Positions 12,088 through 24,836 of a stretch of 64,000 nucleotides of DNA are shown here, piece after piece (positions within the stretch are counted from its first letter, which is position 1; every line of letters starts with the position of its first letter). This DNA comes from Hemicentrotus pulcherrimus (taxonomy: Eukaryota > Echinodermata > Echinoidea > Camarodonta > Strongylocentrotidae): NCBI GenBank assembly GCA_003118195.1, contig BEXV01000113.1, positions 308,520-372,519 on the forward strand, read 5' to 3'. Under the pieces are notes generated by a model. It ran no database searches. It saw only the letters and a program-made list of their open reading frames with translations, and was not told the origin of the DNA. The translations under genes and the position numbers were made by a program.

Positions 12088-12443
12088 CCCTAGTAGTTAC
12101 AGTTTACTAGGGGGTCATCAAATTCACACTCGATCCACTCGGCACTATGAACCTGACTGACAAAGAAAGCGGACAAAATATACAGTTCCTCAGATAGACA
12201 AAGGAACATCCCTTTATCACTGCTATTATGTAAAAAATATGTGGAACAGGTGTCACATGCATATTCACCAGTTCTACACATTTTTACATAATAACAGTGA
12301 AGGGGTGTTCCTTTGTCAACCTGAGGAACTGTATATTTTGTCCGCTTTCTTTGTCTGTCATGTTCATAGTGCGGGTTTAACAAAATAATTGACATCATTT
12401 TGTGCCATGTGCAAAGGTGCTAGGTAGAGTGTGAATTTGATGA
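12088..12443. mobile_element. Hairpin element with about 110-bp near-perfect arms
   Basis: The left arm from about 12143 (CACTATGAAC, GACAAAGAAAGCGGACAAAA, CAGTTCCTCAG) pairs with the right arm ending near 12375. An outer pair TCATCAAATTCACACT (12115) and its complement ending at 12443 extends it. Near the left end an 8-bp stem CCCTAGTA/TACTAGGG lies at 12088-12113. The right arm carries an extra block of about 40 bp. No coding capacity. Confidence 0.7.
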
Positions 12444-13424
12444 GCAAATTTTCTAATGGAGTGTTTTCCTCATGGTCAGTTAAATAAGTTTGAATGCATT
12501 CATTGAGAACTACTGTAAATGAATATTTCAGTTTTGGTAGTAATTATATGAATGGAGCAGATACAGCAGAGTATTGTAGTCAGCAAAGATATACATGTAA
12601 GAATATAATACAGGCATATGAATGGTGGTGTGTGTCTGCTCTCATTGCAGTTTATAGTTGGTCATTTAGCCTAGGAGCGAAATAGCTTCATTTTAGTTAA
12701 TGATATTATGTAATCGAAAAATTGTCTTTGTTGAAAAAAAATAAAGGCATTTAAGTTCAGACTATTGTGTTTTACATGTATAACACTCTTCACTCTATTC
12801 ATGATTTATAAGTGAACTTCTGTTTTGATCTACAAGGTATATAACTGTTTGCAAGTGCTCTTGATTTACTATCCTAAGGCCTTTTCAAATGGCTCTGCTA
12901 TTCCAGCAAATGGGGGATTGCCACAATAGCAGGCACTGCTTTGAAGTGCTCTGCTACTGTATAGTGGTCTTGGCCAGCAATTTAAGGAATATAAGCTGTT
13001 GAATTTGACTCCAAGGGACCTGGGGTTTGGAAGTGGTCTTGGCAATGGATTTGAAAGGAGTGCTTACTGTCCCCCTTCGATTATCAAAGAAGATTTGCAG
13101 AGGGGGGGGGGATTATAGGAAGGGGATGAGAGAATGTGGATTAAAGGGGTTGTGATTGGGGATCAAGACAGGGCTATTCTGCTGGCCAGGGTTACAGCTC
13201 AAGTTGGAGTAAATTGGACATTCTCTAGGGATCAGAACATTTAAGCCACTTAACCCTTTCAGCCTCATCGCTCAAAATGCCACTGTGAATTACCTCTTTT
13301 GTCATTTTCTTTCTAGTACAGTGAAACCTCTCCTGTCTTTCATACTAGGTCCATGGTCTTTCTAAGCCCGGTAGCCAGATAGCTTATGCTTCAACATTTT
13401 TTTGTGTATATATGAAAGAGGAGC

Positions 13425-13481
<57 letters not shown>
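13425..13481. repeat. (TA)n microsatellite
   Basis: About 28 uninterrupted TA units. Confidence 0.95.
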
Positions 13482-13483
<2 letters not shown>

Positions 13484-14101
13484 GGAAAATATTAATGTTG
13501 TAAGACTTCAAACTTGGATTTTTCAATTGATAATCATGCACATACAACACTTTACACTTACAATAACAAGGCTTTTATGCACAATAAAGAGTTTGAGCAA
13601 TATACAAGTAAATAAATAGGAGAGGATAAGTCGCGATCAGCCTACCGACTTTCAGCCATTCACAATATGTTGGTCAAGTGGCAAGCTAGATATACCGCAT
13701 GAAAAAGAATTATTTTAAAAACAGAATAGCTAGAAATGGCTGCTCAAAAGTAAGACCATAATTAGTATTGCATTTTGGGTCTTTAGATAGACTGACTGGA
13801 GATTAAAATATGCGCTAGCTATTTTCACGGAGATGGGTGAAGGTGTTTATTTTTCTCATCGATGAATAGCATCAATTAGGTTGGGAGAAGATGGGGTGAG
13901 AGATGAATAAGAGTTAACTATCCTGAGCTGACTGATGAACTACTGCAATTAGAATTAAGACCTTTAGTTGGCCGGCCTGCCCGTGTCATTCATCTATTTG
14001 TTATATAAAAGTTTAGGTTTAAGCCAGGATAGTACTAGGGATTAACTGGATCCTCTGAACTTAACTGTTAGTTTGAATGATGTTATTCAAAAGGCTCCAA
14101 T

Positions 14102-14140
14102 GCCCCCCCCCCAAAAAAAAAAAAAAAAAAAAAAAAAAAN
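14102..14140. repeat. C-run and A-run ending in an N
   Basis: About 10 C followed by about 27 A, terminated by a single N at 14140. This is probably an assembly join at a homopolymer. Confidence 0.85.
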
Positions 14141-14423
14141 CACACTGAGATATAAACTTTGATCTGTTTATGTGTCCTTTCCCTGGTTCATATGGCAATT
14201 GACTGTAATACTTAATATCAATTTTCTTTATTCATCTTGCATTTGCAGTAGTTTTTTCCCCTCCTAAATGAATTGATTTGAACATTCTTTCATTGTTGAT
14301 ATGATAAATTGGTAACAGATATCAAAACAGTGTGCAGAAAGCACAAAATTTGATACTCTTTGACCAATATAATAACAGTGAAAAATACCCTGAAATAAAC
14401 CTGCCAAATTGTCAGTTTCCCCT

Positions 14424-14450
14424 TTCTCTCTCTCTCTCTCTCTCTCTCTT
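14424..14450. repeat. (CT)n microsatellite
   Basis: About 12 CT units. Confidence 0.9.
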
Positions 14451-15719
14451 CATCATTCTACTTTGTCTCACTGATTTACATATTATGTCTATCTGTTTTT
14501 TTGTTGAAGAGTAATTCACAAATTGTGTTTTAGAAGCTTCATGGTCTGAAGGTGCTCCCCCCCCCCTTATGGTGTTTCATTTGTTGTATCATGAAAGCAT
14601 TTATTAGAATGAATATGTAAGTGTGAAAGTTCAACAAGGGTTCAAACACTAGTCATTCATTTGTTCATGTGCCCCCATTCTATACAAATGGATATTCAGT
14701 CGAGACATCTACAGCTTGTACATGTGCTTTGCATGCACGGAAAGGGGGGAGGGGGGTATTTACATGTACATGGCAGCCAGAGATGTTTTCTTAAAACCAT
14801 CTCAAAACCATTCTTTTTTCTGAGACCACCCACAAAAAGTTCAAGTTTCTATGATTTTCCCCTCGATACTTGCTTTACCATGTAACCATAGACCCATGAC
14901 GTGACTATTTTCACAAGTCTGTCCATCCATCCAGCCGAGATGGTTTCGTGCATGCATGATGCTGAGGTCTAGGAATGAGATGTATTGCTCCGGGACTCCT
15001 CTCAAACAGTTCACTAGAGTTCAGAGAAAGAGGATGTATTAGGTTGATAGAGGCATCCATCAGGAGTTTACGAACTGTCACTCTCTACATTGTACGTGTC
15101 TACTCTCTTTCTCACATACATGCTTACTGTTTGCTAGTTCCCCTGTAACCTTTATTCTTGTAAACTAGATTGTGTCTTAATTTGGATGCAATGGGATGGA
15201 TATTTTGACAAATAATGGAATTAATCGTTCATTTTCAAATCAGTGGATCCTATACTTCTTCATATTGTCACTATGATGGTGTCAATGATACTCCCAAATA
15301 TCAACTCCTGTAACTAGATTTTGCAAGCAAGCAATGTTATAATAGCAATGTTATCATTGAAATGTTACAGATAAGATATGAAATCTTCTCAAATAGAGCA
15401 CCTTTTTGCTGAATGTGAGGGGGTTGCAATGCCAATGTTACCCTTATATCAGTAATATCAAAATAAATACCACTGCCTCCTAGTTGGATTGGTTATCTGT
15501 AAATCACTTACAGTTTTATTGTTTATGGTACATTATAGGCCAACAAGTTGCATTGGTTTTTTAAAACTACATTTACACTACTGAAAAAACCTGTTAAATA
15601 GCNGGGGGGGGGCGAGTTTTACATATGCACCACTTGTCTGTACTCTGCATGTGTTAATAGGAAAGTGAGGAGAGTCACAAGAACAGAAACTGAAAAAATC
15701 ACTGGTGTTTTGAGCCTGA

Positions 15720-15904
15720 GCATTTACACTGCAAAAATCAGTTGGGTTTCACCCGGCATTAAAACAAAGACCTGCACCACACTCTCCGGAGGTGTGTTTT
15801 TCAATTTGGGCTTGTTGTTGTGTTTATGGGTAGTTGCCTCGCAACTTCCAACAAAACTCAGGAATGTGAGAAAAAGTGATGTATTTGACTTGCAGTGTAA
15901 ATGC
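15720..15904. mobile_element. 185-bp MITE-like element with 15-bp termini
   Basis: GCATTTACACTGCAA at 15720-15734 is exactly inverted at 15890-15904. No target duplication was recognised. Confidence 0.6.
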
Positions 15905-18059
15905 AACTATTGCCACTTGTTACAGTCCTCACACTCCTACAAACTATAATTCATATTCTTAAAAAAAAATTAGAAAATTAGTAATAAACCGAACTGAAGA
16001 AATGGCTACTAACACAATGTTTTGTCGTTCAGATAACAATAATATTTTCACCAGATAAGTCAAGGAGAGGATATACAAAATCAATTCACAGATTTCATTC
16101 CTGGATCATCCCCTCTAATCTGTGCGACAATCTGACACCAGAAGTCTGAAATTTATGACCATGAACCAGCCCCCTAACAAAGGCCGAGTTCAGGCAGTAA
16201 ATCTTAATTGTTTTGTTAGTATTTGTCATCATTTGCTATCAAGAAGTCTGTGAAATAACATGTTTTGAAGGCAAAGAAAATGATTTTTCAGATATCATTG
16301 TGCTTTTGTGAATATATTCCTTTGTGAAAATATGAATGCCTTTAGCCATTATTCATCATATCTAATCGAATAATCCTAAGGAATTTGTCTAAGCTTATTT
16401 TTTGACAGAATTGGGACCTTTTATTGCATGCAAATGAATTAGCTGCGATATTTTATGAACCGAGTCACTGGCTTTACTATCGCTTTTTGACAAAGCAGGG
16501 TCATTCAATTCTGTTTCATTACCTGAGTAGAAATGATGATTTATGTCAATAAATATCTAATGATACTCCCCCATCACAAGCATTCAATCTTATGTTCCAG
16601 TTACCTGCATTTTATGTTTATGATACACCATATAGGGACATGTAGATTCTTCATTGGTGCATGCTTGAACAGCTCCAAATGTCATAGCTAGAGTTAGCAT
16701 GCATTAGATCTTTTTGCAGTAAGCTCACAAAATATGGTGAAAAACCTCATGTACAGTACATTTGTGAAAAGGAAGTTTACAATACAATTAACTGACTTTT
16801 ATTTCAGAATATGGTATAGGGAATAGATACGCACTTACCTGTCTTGGAGAATGATAAAAAGGGGACTTCAATTTCATTGCTGGGATACATCAAATTTCAC
16901 AGAGTCATTTTGACAGAATTTAAAGCTGATGTGGATTTAGTTATTACTCCCCTCATCCTTCATCTTCATAATTTAATAATAATATAACATAATGATATAA
17001 TAATTAATTTACCCCTACACACTTTGCTTGCTTTCTTCGCATCTCTGGACGGTTGCTTGTTTGCCACATGTGCAATTGTGCACAAAAAATACCCACCTAT
17101 TGACTGAAGAAATGCTTTGTGCAACACATTTGAAAATAACCAATTTACAACTAAATTAAGATTAGCTCAATGACAACCTTCTTAACAGAAATTCTAAAAA
17201 TAGATTTTTATGACGTCACAGCTTCGGTACTCTATACTGTAGTTCTTCTTACTCTAGAAACAATCATCTTGAAGAGTTAGGTATATTCATCCCATGTTAA
17301 AAATATTTACTATTGTTTGATTATTTGTGTGGTAATTCCATCTTCTCAATCCCTCCTGATTTATATAAATATGTAATTTGCTATTTCGATAAGGATTTGA
17401 TTTAGATGAATTGCGCATTGGTCATTTGTAAAGTGTACAGAAAAAACAACAACACATATTGCTAAAAAATCAGATTGTAAGAAAGTAAAACTATACCTTC
17501 AAGACAAAAAAGAAAAGAAAAAAAGATCTCATCCAATTTGCACATAAAGCTTCATTACAGCTGACCCTGACTAGAGGTCAGACAATAGAAGGTTTACAGC
17601 CTATAGATGGATTAGTTTACACCTTTTATTTGTTGATTGTAAGTCACCTTTTAGCTCAAGTCAAGGACCTCATTGCTTAGATACACCCCACATGACCTTC
17701 CCTTTGTTATGCCTTACCAGCCCTGGAAAGACAAGACTGAATGATTTTTCTCAGAATAAAGATAGTAGCAACGATAATAAAATATAATAATTTTCTTATA
17801 TTTCATGGTATGTGAGAATACCAAGATATTTCCATGCACTTTGATCATACTCTTCATTTGTATTGACACATGTTATTTAGTTTTTAATATTATATGAAAT
17901 AAGTAGGAAATTGTTTAGAACTGAACATGAGCCCAGTCAAAAATTGATGTGGTTCTACAGGAAGCTTTGTCACTTTCCCCGGCCTGGTCCAGCTAAATCA
18001 TTGGATAAAGAGACACAGCTACCCACTCTACAGAAGAAGAAAAAAAAAACACTCACAGC
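15905..18059. other. Noncoding stretch
   Basis: AT-rich. Only the 17190 repeat fragment is recognised. Confidence 0.5.
17190..17265. repeat. Fragment related to the outer arm of the 7040-8430 element
   Basis: AAAATAGATTTTTATGACGT followed by CACAGCTTCGGTACTCTATA matches the right outer arm near 8384-8422 with few differences. The rest of the element is not seen here. Confidence 0.5.
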
Positions 18060-18420
18060 TCACTCTGATTGGTCAAATATACTCATGGAGTATGTGACCT
18101 GCAACCAATAGGAAAGCTGCATTCAGCCCAGTACATGTGTAAGTGTGCACTGCATGCACCTGCCGCTTGTGTAGTATGGTGCTGTATGAGTGTGTGTAGT
18201 GGAGGGTTTCATGCTTGGGAGCTATCTATTTGTGTAGATGTCTGTCACTTGGCACTCGGTTGGTGTGGTCTGTTACAGACAGTTTGAGCCAGGATAAATA
18301 ATCACACTGGACTTTGTGGAAATAATCTTGGGATTCGACCTGTCTTTTATCTCCTTCAGATGTTCAGTTGAGCCAACTTTTAATACATCTTTCTTCAAAG
18401 GAAGAGTGCTGAATCATCAG
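18060..18420 (+). promoter_or_regulatory. Candidate promoter and noncoding first exon upstream of the DIPK2-like gene
   Basis: Two CCAAT boxes in opposite orientation, ATTGG at 18068-18072 and CCAAT at 18105-18109, lie 33 bp apart in a locally less AT-rich stretch. About 310 bp downstream is CAG|GTATTT at 18420/18421, a usable donor. This could be a core promoter plus first exon spliced to the acceptor at 24738, same strand and 6.3 kb upstream. No TATA box is clear. The assignment is inference from motif spacing only. Confidence 0.22.
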
Positions 18421-19814
18421 GTATTTCATAACTTCAAGCACTTCTTAGAGAAAGTAAAAGTTTATTTATTTTTATTCATAAGTTTTATTAATACAATTTA
18501 TATTAATCATCAAGTTTGTCTTTAATTTGTAATCTTAAAGTTGATTGTATTAACACACAAAGAATTTGAATAAGAAAAAATAGGCATATTTTTACTGTTA
18601 TTCTAATTAATGATTGTACCTACCATTACATGTTATTATAAAAATGATAATCATAATTATTATTTTATATCAAATAAACATGATTTGCAGTTGAACTAGT
18701 TAACATGTCATCATTAATGCATCATTGATTGACGAGAGGGAGTGTTCAGCAAGGGTCATAGAATTTTTTTTAAAATTTTTTAAACAGATTCACAGTTTTC
18801 ATATATATGGTACTAAGAAGGATTGTTTAAACATGGAGCTATATCTCCATGGTATACCAGAAAACTATATTGTGCACAGCTAAAACCACTATAAACTGCC
18901 AATTTCTTTAAGCTGATTTTGTCAGGTTCAGTCATTTTTCGATGGTTTGGGCCTTGGGCTGGGTTTAGTACTTCTTGTTTTGGGGAAAGATGAGCAACAA
19001 TGAATGATGTATTGACAAATAAATGCAGAAATCTAATTTTTCTTCTAATTCTTCTTTGACCCCTACTGATCATAACTCTGATAATAAGATTAAGAATTGA
19101 TGTAGAATGATGGCAGGTGAATGGCAGCAACTGATAACAATTTTTCTATCAAATTCCCTGTCGCACATCGGTTGTTTATTAGAACATCCATTAGATGAAC
19201 AGCTTACAAATACTTGTTATCTTGATTCTTGAGAGAAAACTACATTAGTTGTCATATTTACGATTGAAATTTTGATAAGACATTGTGATCCACAAATATT
19301 AGATAATGATCCATAACTGACTTAGTCATCCATAAAAATACAATCCCTGTCACGGCTGAACTGTGACATACATTAGTTTCCAGGTAGAAAGCAAACAAAG
19401 AAACAGAACGGATGTCTGACTTGTTTTTGAAGAAGATACCCCTAATCCATGTTTTTCAGTCTCAACCAGTCTTCCAGTTGATTTACCAGTTCAATGAAAG
19501 GATTAATTCTGTATCATTAGTTAGCTACCAGTAGTTTTTGTGTCGGCTAGTTTGATCAAATATAGCTTTTGTAATGGGCATTATATTAGAGGATTGGGTT
19601 CTTTTGTGAAAGATAATACTTTCAGGAAGTCTGTGCAGCAGTGAGGAATCATTTGGAAAATCAGCTTTATAAGTTGATGTGCTCATTCAAATGCTCAGAC
19701 ATCACTGTATTGCTCTAGAAATGAAACAACATGTACAGTGTACCGGTAAGCAAAGAATCCAGTGAGGCTGGAAGAAGGGATTATATTAATTCATGAGAAT
19801 GAGGAAGGAGATAA

Positions 19815-19845
<31 letters not shown>

Positions 19846-20073
19846 CTCATAATTAAGAGATGAAGCTGAATCAAAAGGACAGATAAAAAATTAAAATGGG
19901 TTTTGTTCAGATGTATGACATTTTTACAGGTTACATACTGTATGCTACACATCGTACCCCTGGCACAGCACGAATGATGTTAGAAAGATGTTAATCTACA
20001 TTTACAGGTGTGATAAGTGGGTACCTGGTAGGATTCATCCCTTGGATGCACTGAGCAGGGAGCTAAAGCCAGG
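18421..20073. other. Noncoding stretch upstream of the hAT element
   Basis: Very AT-rich at 18430-18700. Nothing beyond the GA microsatellite. Confidence 0.5.
19814..19846. repeat. (GA)n microsatellite
   Basis: GA repeat with one A interruption. Confidence 0.9.
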
Positions 20074-20081
20074 GTAGCAAT

Positions 20082-20583
20082 TAGGGCTGAGACAAGTAGT
20101 CGAATGCTCGAATACTCGCACTGTTGACAACTTCTCGAGTACGATTTCTCGTACTCGAATATTCGGCCGCAAAAAAAGGCTGACGCTTAGCCGTGCTAGG
20201 GAGACCGCCGAACGCTGGCATGGTACCGTCTGTAAAAATGTTTCCTAGCTCAATCACTGTCAAACTCACAAATAAGAAACGGGGACTCGGAGGAAAATGG
20301 ATCATTCTGCCATCTTTGGTTGTTATAACAGCATTGTTTACTGTTAATATTATTATTATCAAATCCGCACCTTCAACTGCAACTCAAAGTAAAACTGCAT
20401 GAGTTTTTGGAGATGGACCTGGGATACTGCTCCCGTAGTATGGTGGTGGCAGCAACAAAAAATTAAAATTATTTTTTTTTTTTTTTTAAATTTAAAAAAA
20501 CATGGCGTCTGAATATTGGAGTATTCGCTTGTAAGCCTGGGAGTGTACTCGGGTACCTCATTAAACGGTTGTGCACAGCCTTA
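20082..20583. mobile_element. Non-autonomous hAT-type transposon
   Basis: A 502-bp element flanked by a perfect 8-bp direct repeat GTAGCAAT (20074-20081 and 20584-20591). Terminal inverted repeats are TAGGGCTGAGACAA and, in reverse complement, TAAGGCTGTGCACAA. An 8-bp target duplication and TAGGG-type ends are hallmarks of the hAT superfamily. Clustered CGAATACTCG / TACTCGAATATTCG motifs lie in the left subterminal region with related copies at the right, as expected for transposase binding sites. No transposase domain is present, and the short open frames inside are not conserved protein. Confidence 0.82.
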
Positions 20584-20591
20584 GTAGCAAT

Positions 20592-23500
20592 ATCCTAAGT
20601 CTAGTGGAAGCACATAGAGACATCATATAATGTGATGTGTGCTGTACTTGAATGATGTAGATATATTTGGGGAGTTTTGTATTCATTGTTGTGCTGTTTA
20701 TGACAAAGTATGGTAGTAGATTGACATTAAAATAATCTTAACTTCAGAATTAATTTTCTTGACAAATGTTTAAATGAGCCTGTCTGAAAGCTGTATCCTC
20801 ATGTTGGGTAATACACAAACATTTGTATTTAATAGCTCCATGTTTATGCGCACAAGGCCTGCCAATTTCATTTGTACTGCACAAATATAATCTTTTTTTT
20901 CTTTACAAAAATCAAGAGCATAATATCTTTTTGAGTAAGTCTAGTAGGTTGAACTTCTTGACTAATCATGCATTTATTAGTCTACCGTATTGAATGGAAT
21001 CAGTATGGATAAAAGAAGATATTTCATAACATCAGTTGGATCATTACACATGAAAGCAGTCATCAACTTTCTTTGTTCACTTGTTTGTTTGTGTGTACTC
21101 TGTTATGACTGAGTTACTCCCCGGAAAACAAGTGCATGGAAAAAAGATTGTATGGATTGATCATTTCTTATCAGTCTATTTATAATAAACCTGGTAACAT
21201 TTAAGATTGATATATGAAAAATTGAGTATAACACTTTGTTCATGGAAAATTATTTAAAGAGATTTGATGTAGGCTGTACTTAATATGAATTACCGGGGGG
21301 GGGGGGGGGGGGGGGGNNNGGGGGGGGGGGGGGGGACGCATTATCTATTTAAACTTAGAAAGTTTATTCAAACAAGAGTCAATTATAAGGAATAGGGTGA
21401 GAATGGCTTAGGATCAATTCCCATTTAACAGAGCCTTTAAAAAGAAGAGATAATCCCAACTTTAGACCTTTCTCCCTTCCGACTTTAAATAAGTATAGAG
21501 ATAATGCTGTTTATCTCAGTGCGCTAAGCACTAAATCTACGTAATGAACGGCTTTTCGCAAACTCCTTTGAAGTGTTTTACGACAGCATTTTACAGCAAA
21601 AGTACACAGAGGACGGAATTATTTTTCTCTGTGCTTGTTTGACTTTTGATTAATGATATTTGCGTAGTGAAATTGGACTTGCTAGTGCAAAATTAGTCTG
21701 TTGTGCGCAGTCATTGGTACATGAAGTCAAGTTCGTGTCAAGTTCTTTCCATTTTGTTTCACTAATTGTGTGTGTCACTCGATTATTACGGAGGTGTATC
21801 AGTCAGATATGGTGATTTACATGGGAAGACTGATCTTTTTAAAAGGCAGGGTAGGCACTTAAAACAAAATGTCTCAAAATGAAAGTATCTCTAATTCAGA
21901 TACATACTGGTATATGGAAAGATGTTGATTATGTACCAGTAACCATTTCACTGAATTCTAGGAAAATTATTAACAATTTGTAGATGAGCACCGTCTGTCT
22001 GCTTGCTTGCTTTGGTCAACTTTGTTTAGATATTGTCTTGTAGAGTTCCTCTCCCTTCTAACAGACAAAAGGACGTAAACTGTGATGACAGCCTGTTTTA
22101 TTTGACAGGATGTGGTAATGTACAAATTGGTCCATGTTTTTGGTTTGTCTCTGTTCATCGACTGCGTGGAGGCCTTTATTTGGTCAGATTATGGCTTGTT
22201 ATAGGTGTTACCTTATTTACGGAACTGGACAGAACATCTAAGTATAATTGACAAGCTGCAAGGAAATAATTCCATTTTTGTGGTGCTACCTGTTTGTTTG
22301 AGGAGGTGTGAGTTAACAGGATGTTGTATTCATCCAATATCCTTGTTATTATTTGTCTCATATTTTTCATGGCACCTTTTGTTAAACCTATGCTTTTGAA
22401 ATTTGTGTGTTTTGATTATTCAAGCATTGTCGGACAAAATCACACAAATAACGATTGGCACACAGCACAGCCCAAATCCTGAAATTCTGTTCCTTGCGCC
22501 AACCCCTTCCGAGCTTTGGCTACTGTTAAAGTTAAGATTCTTTTGATAAGACAGTGCCAAACATGAAGGTTACTTGTACTTTGTGGTTAGGAGCCCAAGA
22601 GGAAGGGTCAGTAATAGAATGAAAGAAAAAAGGCTTGACAAAAGAAACCTGTTCCCTGTATGCCTTCTTATACTGAGGTCGGAAGAATAGAGATGGTAAA
22701 CCCTTTGGCACGTACTTAACCCTTCCTCAAACTTCAAAGGAGCGGATGAAACTTAGGTGAGATAATCAGCTTGGGTATATCCTCAAGTGTCTCTTTATTG
22801 TAAGACATTGTGATGGTTTTCCTTGGCTTGGCTCAGCTTTCCTGAAAACACCACAGTGAGTCATCGTTGGACCTGGCTCTCTTTAAAAGGTGTGGCTTTC
22901 TGAAGTAGAACTGAATATGAAATGGGGAAAGGGCGTATAGGAAAGATGACATTATTTTTCTAGTCTTGATATGCCCCACTTACCCAATGTCTACCATGGA
23001 GTGCTTTTCCTATTGCTTTCTTCCTCCACCAATGTTGTTGTGCTGAATTTGTCTCATTACCGGGATCCCAATTGGATGGTACAATGTATAGAATGCATTT
23101 GAAGGACCTACATGTTAATGGTGTATTTTTAAGTTTCTTCAAGTCATATGCCTCTGTATTACAGTGAAAAAAATACCGGGGGCTCAGGGCGAATTTGCCC
23201 CCGAAATGCCCAAAAGAGCCCCCGAAAATCAGAAAAGAGCCCCCATAAAATTGCATAGAGTTCAATGCAAAATAAATTTTAGAGTGTTATTTTTATGCAG
23301 GCAAGCTTGAAAAGTAGCCCCCGAAAAATAAATATTAATTTTTTCCCTGCTGTATTAACATCATAGTGACAAATATTGGGAGACAGACATTGAGACAGAG
23401 AGAAATACAGCCTTCTCTGTTCAGATAAAGGAAGAAGAAGAAACTGTGAACAAGGTTTGGGGGAAATTATCTCAACAGGGAATAATTTTCCTGGTATCGC

Positions 23501-24738
23501 ATCGCAATTTGCTATGCATTTTTGCATGACTGCTATACAAAATATCTTTTGTGTAGCAGTTTTCTTCCATATAAATGTACAGAATTTAATTTGAAATATT
23601 TATCCATCAGCTGAAATTGCTAATCAAAAAATTTGAGGAAAATTATTCCCTGCTCAAAATGTTATCAACTTACAGTATGGTCAATTTTCATTCAGGACCA
23701 AACCTATAGACCAGTAAAGAGAGCAGTGTATAGAGGAATACCCACATCTCTTTCTGCATCTTGTGTTACTCCTTAGTTATCTCTCATCAAATCATCTTAC
23801 GCTTCCTTCATCCCTTGCTTCCAACCCAATACCCCTCCGCTACGTCTGGTATTTTAAGTGGAGCACATCATGTGTGCTGATTGAAAGTCCATGTTGAATC
23901 CCTTCATCTCTGTCTAGGGCAGAGCATCTTCTAGCTTCCTCACTGAGTTTGGGAAGTTTGAAATGTCTTATTTATTTCTTCAGATGAACTTACAGTATGG
24001 TGTTGACAGAATCGATGCATGGCCAGGCAGAATATCTGGGAAACTTACCCATGCGATCATACCATAGCAATTGTAATGCCATGGACTTGGGATTGGGAAG
24101 TTCACATAGGAACACACTGTAGAACTTGTGTACACAATTGCGGTATTATTGATTTGGTAGGAAAATCTGGAGCTTGGAAAGAATATACATCTACCAGTAC
24201 TCTACTAATTTTACATATTTCTTAACTTGAATATACACTGCTAGCTTTAAAAAAAGTTTTCTTGGAGAGGCTGTGTACAACAGCCTGACCTTGTATGATC
24301 CTAATGTCTACAATTATTCCTACAATGGTCCCACATTGGTCCTACAAGTGTAAAGATTCCACCTTCAATATTAATGAACTTTGATTAACATTTTCTTTGA
24401 AGAAATATAATATTAAAGTCATTGCATGGGTGAATTAATTCTCAAAAGGCTGTGTGTACATGACATACTTCCGGCATTAAGTTTGTACAAAGATGTTTTG
24501 ATCATTTGGTGTTCGACAAGGTAAAATCAATATTTGATTATCAAGAGGGGAGGTTATGAAAGAATAGAATATCGCAGGGCAGCTTATTTGCTCTCTATTC
24601 CTATCAGAAATGAAGTTCTTAAAAGATTTTCTTTTTGCTTCCGTTGTTGACAAAATGTGCTACAGTCATGCTTGAAGTTTAATTGATAATGCATAGTATT
24701 TACCCACTTCCTCTTTCCAATGATTTCATTTTCTCCAG
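20592..24738. other. Noncoding stretch upstream of DIPK2-like exon 1
   Basis: Contains the poly-G/N tract. Also a 150-bp patch at 23175-23320 with four dispersed copies of GCCCCCGAAA, of unknown meaning. No exon recognised. Confidence 0.5.
21297..21335. repeat. Poly-G run split by three Ns
   Basis: About 36 G with NNN at 21317-21319. Likely a sequencing or assembly failure at a G homopolymer. Confidence 0.85.
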
Positions 24739-24836
24739 ATTACATTTGAGCAAGATCATGGATGGAAAACGTATTCAACCCGGACATGAAGAGGTGATGA
24801 CAGGGCTTTGATTTGAGGAAAACCACAGTGTTCAAG
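24739..24836 (+). promoter_or_regulatory. 5' leader of DIPK2-like exon 1 with short upstream ORFs
   Basis: A possible 3' splice site (TTTTCTCCAG) ends at 24738, so the first coding exon probably begins at 24739 with an upstream noncoding exon elsewhere. The leader holds an ATG at 24758 that opens a 17-codon frame ending at TGA 24809-24811, and a second ATG giving a three-codon frame. Both close before the main ATG at 24837. This is a visible arrangement that could lower translation of the main frame. That is inference, because the transcript start is unknown. Confidence 0.45.

Larger units (their letters stand above)
12444..15719. other. Noncoding stretch with microsatellites
   Basis: Contains the TA, CT and homopolymer tracts listed separately and several G or C runs (13100-13111, 14557-14567, 14742-14757). 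No exon or transposon recognised. Confidence 0.5.

Noticed and set aside
12494..12685. Open + strand frame after the 12088 element
   Set aside because: No splice sites of quality, cysteine/tyrosine-rich by chance, no family match.
20081..20402. Open frames on both strands within the hAT-type element
   Set aside because: No transposase motif; the element is too short to be autonomous.
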